64,000 bases of DNA from Methylocaldum sp. 14B (GTDB lineage Bacteria; Pseudomonadota; Gammaproteobacteria; Methylococcales; Methylococcaceae): the NCBI RefSeq assembly GCF_002005105.1, contig NZ_MSCV01000005.1, positions 148,302-212,301 of the forward strand, written 5' to 3'. Each line of letters starts with the position of its first letter. Position 1 is the stretch's first letter. Positions 60,832 through 64,000 of the stretch are shown here, one piece after another. The notes beneath the pieces are model-generated. The model did not search any database. It was not told where the DNA came from and saw only the letters and a program-made list of their open reading frames with translations. The position numbers and the translations under genes were made by a program.

Positions 60832-61007
60832 CCCACATCGGATTTGTCGAACGAAACCCTGGATATGCACGGGCCATCGAATCATTGAAGGAAGAACTGG
60901 AAGCCGTCGACTGGTACAACCAGCGGGTCGATGCCTGCAAGGACCCCACCTTTTCCAAGGAGCTCCGCGATTACTTGTTCACGGATAAGCCTTTGGCGCA
61001 CGAATAA
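60831..61007 (+). pseudogene. Encapsulated-ferritin-like remnant
   Basis: It reads 'HIGFVERNPGYARAIESLKE' and 'ELEAVDWYNQRVDACKDP', then jumps to 'FSKELRDYLFTDKPLAHE' and a stop. The first part matches the metal-binding helix of encapsulin-associated ferritins (ELEAVDWY). The second matches their later 'LRxYLFT' segment. The middle helix is deleted and the start is missing. The left end abuts the isochorismatase fragment head-to-head. Confidence 0.65.
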
Positions 61008-61139
61008 CGGTCATCGAGCGATTTCTCGATGGCAATCGGGTCGGGGTCGCGGGACATCGTCCGTTACCCTCGACCGAATCGCCGGACGACGTGGTGTTCG
61101 GACAGGGCCAGCTCCGTTGCCGGTATTTGGCGCGGACGA

Positions 61140-62354
61140 TCAAAACTTCAGAATGGCGTTTGCAAAGACCGTGTTGTATTCGTAGTCGGCAAACACCCGG
61201 CTGGAGCTACGGTGTCCTTTCTCGTAGACGATATTCAGCTGGCCGTGATCGGCAAAGTCGTAGGAAACCGATAATCGGCCGGTTAGGATCGTGTCTTCGT
61301 CAGTCTTCGCATCGATGCGTAATTTCGGGTCGCCGGCGTACTGCCACTCTTCCCAGCTAAATTTCGCTTGCAAGTCGATCTTTGGCGTTACCGACCACGT
61401 GGGGCTGACGCTCACGCCTTTAGTGACGACATAGCTGGCCGCGATATCCGAGGTTCTGTTCAACAAATCTCCCCAACCCGACAAGGTAATCACGGTTTTT
61501 CCTGTCGGTGTCCATTGATAATTGAGCCGCCATGCCTCGCCTTGATAATCCCGTTGTGAAAATTGCTTATGATTGCGGATGCGATAGCCGATGCGTCCCT
61601 CTACCAGCGATTTTCCGGTAATCTGCCATTTGTAGAGTGCACTGAATTCATGTTCCTGGTAGCGGTTATCGATCAGCGCGGACAAAACCCGCTCCCGATT
61701 CGGCAGGCTGGCATCCGTGTGTGTGTACTGAATGCCGATCGCATTCTCGTCGGGAGATTTATAGTGCAGCCCGATGATGCCGGTATCGCTGGTCAGATCC
61801 AGAAACCTACGCTGGGGCGCCTCATGCTCGCTGTTCAGCCACCGGTATTGTCCGTTCAATCTCCATCGTGGATTGAACTTGTAATTAACATCGACCAAGG
61901 CCGTATTGTCCGTGATGAGATCCCTTCCGAAAAACCCCGTGTTGGTAAAACCTCCCAAATACTGCCTGTAGCCATAGCCGAGTATTCCGCCGAAGGAAGT
62001 TCCCGCTTGCCATTTCCATGTCCCTTTTGCCAGGGACGATACATGGTTAAGCTCATCGTGGTTGGCGTAACGATTGTCGTCGACCTTTCCCTCGAGCTGA
62101 AACTCCTGCCGGCTCACCGGAATATAGGTTCTGAGCCCCGCGGAAAGCCGGTTGATCAAGTCCCAGCGTTCCGATTCGTCTATCGGTGCATTCGGATTGA
62201 TCTGACTCGGGCGACGGAAAAGATTGTCATCGTAGGTCAGCGTCTCCGATAAATAAGGCTGAAAAGTGTCAGTAGGATCGGCGACGCCGAAAGAGGCTTC
62301 CGTCCACACCAAAAACGCGAGGGAAATAATAGTTTCCGCTTTGGGCTTATACAT
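61140..62354 (-). CDS. epsL: Exopolysaccharide outer-membrane beta-barrel protein, EpsL-like
   Basis: 404 residues from ATG 62354, which opens a signal peptide (ends 'EASFGVA'); a TTG at 62405 is possible. 'FQPYLSETLTYDDNLFRRPS' is the start of EpsL/putative PEP-CTERM-system barrels. Regular amphipathic strands run to 'YEYNTVFANAILKF' with terminal Phe. It probably secretes exopolysaccharide across the outer membrane. It is the last gene of an operon with the glycosyltransferase. Confidence 0.8.
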   Translation of the reverse strand: MYKPKAETIISLAFLVWTEASFGVADPTDTFQPYLSETLTYDDNLFRRPSQINPNAPIDESERWDLINRLSAGLRTYIPVSRQEFQLEGKVDDNRYANHDELNHVSSLAKGTWKWQAGTSFGGILGYGYRQYLGGFTNTGFFGRDLITDNTALVDVNYKFNPRWRLNGQYRWLNSEHEAPQRRFLDLTSDTGIIGLHYKSPDENAIGIQYTHTDASLPNRERVLSALIDNRYQEHEFSALYKWQITGKSLVEGRIGYRIRNHKQFSQRDYQGEAWRLNYQWTPTGKTVITLSGWGDLLNRTSDIAASYVVTKGVSVSPTWSVTPKIDLQAKFSWEEWQYAGDPKLRIDAKTDEDTILTGRLSVSYDFADHGQLNIVYEKGHRSSSRVFADYEYNTVFANAILKF

Positions 62355-62502
62355 GAACCGCTGATGCTTGCGTCTTGAACGTAGCGCTTTCAAATGCTTG
62401 CGCAAACCTTTTGTATCAGCCTATGCGGCGAGACTTTCCGTACCGCCGAATTCCGATAGCGACTAGCCCGATCGTGTTATGGCTATACACAACGGCACGC
62501 CT

Positions 62503-63708
62503 TTAGCGAAAGAGGACCGGCAAAATGTCATCGATCCGCTTTGCACGAAAATAAGACCGCGCCGCCGCGCGGCTCTCCGAGTCTGCGATACGGCCTGCGG
62601 CCGCAGAGCTCAGGCCGTCGAGGATCGCGGACGCGAATCCGGATTCATCTTTGCTGACTCGGAAGCAATTCTTGACCTCATCCGGAAGTCCAGCCAAGCC
62701 CTGAGGCGTACTGATCAATTCGGCGGGGGAAAAAAGCATTTCGACGGACTTGATATTGACTCCGCTACCCGCAAAGACAGGGTTGATCAAGATCTGCGCG
62801 TCGCGCAATATCGAGACGGCGTCTGGCGGATTTTCGATCAGTGTGACTTCGGGGCGCGCAGCGAGCGCCGCTCGTATCTGATCCGAAGGCTGGCTGCCGG
62901 CGATGAACAGGCGCAGGCCGGGCCGTGCATCGAGAAGCCGCGGCGCCACCTTCTCCAGAAACCAAACCAAGCCCTGGACGTTATTGGGCATGAACAGGTT
63001 TCCGAGATAGCCGACGTCGAATCGGGGGGGACCTTCCCGCGGCGCACTGAGGCGTCCCGCAAAAGATTCGTCCACCAGCGGCGGCAGCCAATATCCGGAC
63101 GTAAACCCGAGCTTCTCCCAATATCTAAGGTCATCGACGGAGATATCGAAGAACGCGGAACTCTCCCTGAGAATTCCGTGCTCGTAACGGCGCAGGTTGA
63201 ACAGGCTGAGTGTCCACTGAAACCGTTCTCGCGCCGTTCGGGCGATTCTGGCCTGATGTAGTGTGTACCGATGTTCGATGTTGTGAGAGCGGTAGAACAA
63301 CGGCAGTTTCAGCTCGTGCGCCAGACCGCGCGCCACCTCGCCACCATAGACGGCGTCCAGCCAGATTGCCTGGCTGTCGAATGCGCGCTGCGCCTCCAGC
63401 AGGGAACGAAACTCGGCGGGCCTCAAGCTACGGGAGGCCACTCGCCAAGGCAGCCGCCACAGGTGGACAGTTCGCTTGATGCGCGAACGCCAGGTTCGTT
63501 CAAACGGAAAGACGTACAGATCCTCCACGACCTCCCGCACCTTGTCGAGATGTTCCGGTCGCAGCGCGCCGGCGGCTCCGCCGCCCCAGCAGACGAGTTG
63601 GACGCGGACGCCCGCCGATTTCATGGCGCAGAGCCGGCGCCACACGTCGACCAGACCACCATGTCCGGGAGGGAAAGGCAGCTCGTTACAGATCATCGTG
63701 ATGCGCAT
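62503..63708 (-). CDS. Glycosyltransferase, GT4-like
   Basis: 401 residues, GT-B fold. N-terminal 'MICNELPFPPGHGGLVDVWR' and central 'LPLFYRSHNIEHRYTLHQAR' mark the acceptor half. 'VGYLGNLFMPNNVQGLVWFL', 'LRLFIAGSQPSDQIRAALAA' and 'LINPVFAGSGVNIKSVEML' mark the nucleotide-sugar half. It transfers a sugar during exopolysaccharide assembly at the cytoplasmic face. The sugar is unknown. Ten bases separate it from the upstream partial gene. Confidence 0.88.
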   Translation of the reverse strand: MRITMICNELPFPPGHGGLVDVWRRLCAMKSAGVRVQLVCWGGGAAGALRPEHLDKVREVVEDLYVFPFERTWRSRIKRTVHLWRLPWRVASRSLRPAEFRSLLEAQRAFDSQAIWLDAVYGGEVARGLAHELKLPLFYRSHNIEHRYTLHQARIARTARERFQWTLSLFNLRRYEHGILRESSAFFDISVDDLRYWEKLGFTSGYWLPPLVDESFAGRLSAPREGPPRFDVGYLGNLFMPNNVQGLVWFLEKVAPRLLDARPGLRLFIAGSQPSDQIRAALAARPEVTLIENPPDAVSILRDAQILINPVFAGSGVNIKSVEMLFSPAELISTPQGLAGLPDEVKNCFRVSKDESGFASAILDGLSSAAAGRIADSESRAAARSYFRAKRIDDILPVLFR

Positions 63709-63718
63709 CGGTTGGTCC

Positions 63719-64000
63719 TTATCTTGCTCTGCGCGCTTTGTGTACGGATGCCTGTGGCGAAGCTAGCGGGTGGAACACCAGCTTGAATTTCGTCTCCGTT
63801 GCCATGGCTTCGAGGTAGATGCCCCGGCGGGTGTACGGCGCGGCGGAATCGGGGACGGTGCCCACAAACACCCGCTGCAGCTCGGCGCCGGCGATCGCCA
63901 GGGCAAACCGGCGGCCGGCGCAGTCGAGCGTGCCGCTCCAAGTGCCCGCCGCCGCATAGGCGGTCCAGTCCTTCCAGTGGCGGAAGGCCGTCGCATTCGG
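63719..64000 (-). CDS. Unidentified protein in exopolysaccharide operon, N-terminus beyond window
   Basis: The last 93 codons of a gene entering from the right edge. The frame is fixed by a continuous reading 'NATAFRHWKDWTAYAAAGTW', 'SGTLDCAGRRFALAIAGAEL' and 'RRGIYLEAMATETKFKLVFH', with a TAA at 63719-63721, 10 bases before the glycosyltransferase start. I do not recognise the family. Confidence 0.65.
   Translation of the reverse strand, partial: PNATAFRHWKDWTAYAAAGTWSGTLDCAGRRFALAIAGAELQRVFVGTVPDSAAPYTRRGIYLEAMATETKFKLVFHPLASPQASVHKARRAR

Noticed and set aside
60182..60888. Overlapping frames in the isochorismatase region
   Set aside because: Only the minus frame entering at 60831 has family motifs; the rest are shadows.
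62479..63261. 260-codon plus frame
   Set aside because: Antisense shadow of the glycosyltransferase.

Overview
The window looks like chromosome from a GC-rich gammaproteobacterium. A methanotroph-like Methylococcaceae relative is my best guess. The guess rests on a short PutA, an actinobacterial-style inositol-phosphate synthase, a PEP-CTERM protein plus an EpsL-type exopolysaccharide locus, a giant multicopper oxidase, Fur-controlled TonB receptors and very many interspersed palindromic repeats. No methane or methanol oxidation gene, rRNA or tRNA was seen, so the taxonomy is inference.

Layout. 1-9.3 kb: truncated inositol-3-phosphate synthase, PutA facing a fused arginase/ornithine aminotransferase (together arginine to glutamate), a TonB-receptor remnant and a three-gene sugar ABC importer. 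9.3-13.6 kb: repeats, a Fur box, a FecA-like receptor and a composite MITE-like element. 13.6-23.3 kb: a 1714-residue multicopper oxidase with a partner gene, an NlpE-like protein, a beta-propeller protein and a relic of a formate dehydrogenase alpha subunit. 23.6-29.5 kb: two small exported peptides with a 'VEGG' motif, an outer-membrane protein, an anti-sigma factor, a lipoprotein subtilase and an ECF sigma factor. The first peptide gene and the sigma gene sit behind near-identical inverted copies of one upstream region.

29.7-38.7 kb: a selB relic, then a chromosomal integron. It has a decayed intI on the minus strand and a plus-strand series of cassettes separated by attC-like sites. Cassettes encode a Lit-like HExxH protease, a SieB-like exclusion protein, an ion channel, unknown membrane and soluble proteins, a broken toxin-antitoxin pair and DUF4160/DUF2442. 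A RAYT-type element has inserted into the array.

39-53 kb: an exported protein with a possible Cys/His hydrolase fold, an APC permease, a run of exported proteins (PEP-CTERM, tail-collar, Sel1), a TetR regulator with duplicated operators, a YncE-like propeller, a trypsin-like protease, Fur-linked small cysteine proteins and HMA-like/EcsC genes. 53-64 kb: a two-gene ABC exporter, exported hypotheticals, a fascin-like secreted protein, a junction of truncated isochorismatase and encapsulated-ferritin genes, and an exopolysaccharide operon (EpsL, glycosyltransferase, partial gene) running off the right edge.

Repeat families are a main theme. A MITE-like element with TTAGAGC ends occurs in at least four copies with both ends plus fragments. 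A 13-bp box followed by a hairpin whose stem changes but stays paired occurs 13 times. Several REP-like families are also interspersed. Gene decay is common (about 11 relics).
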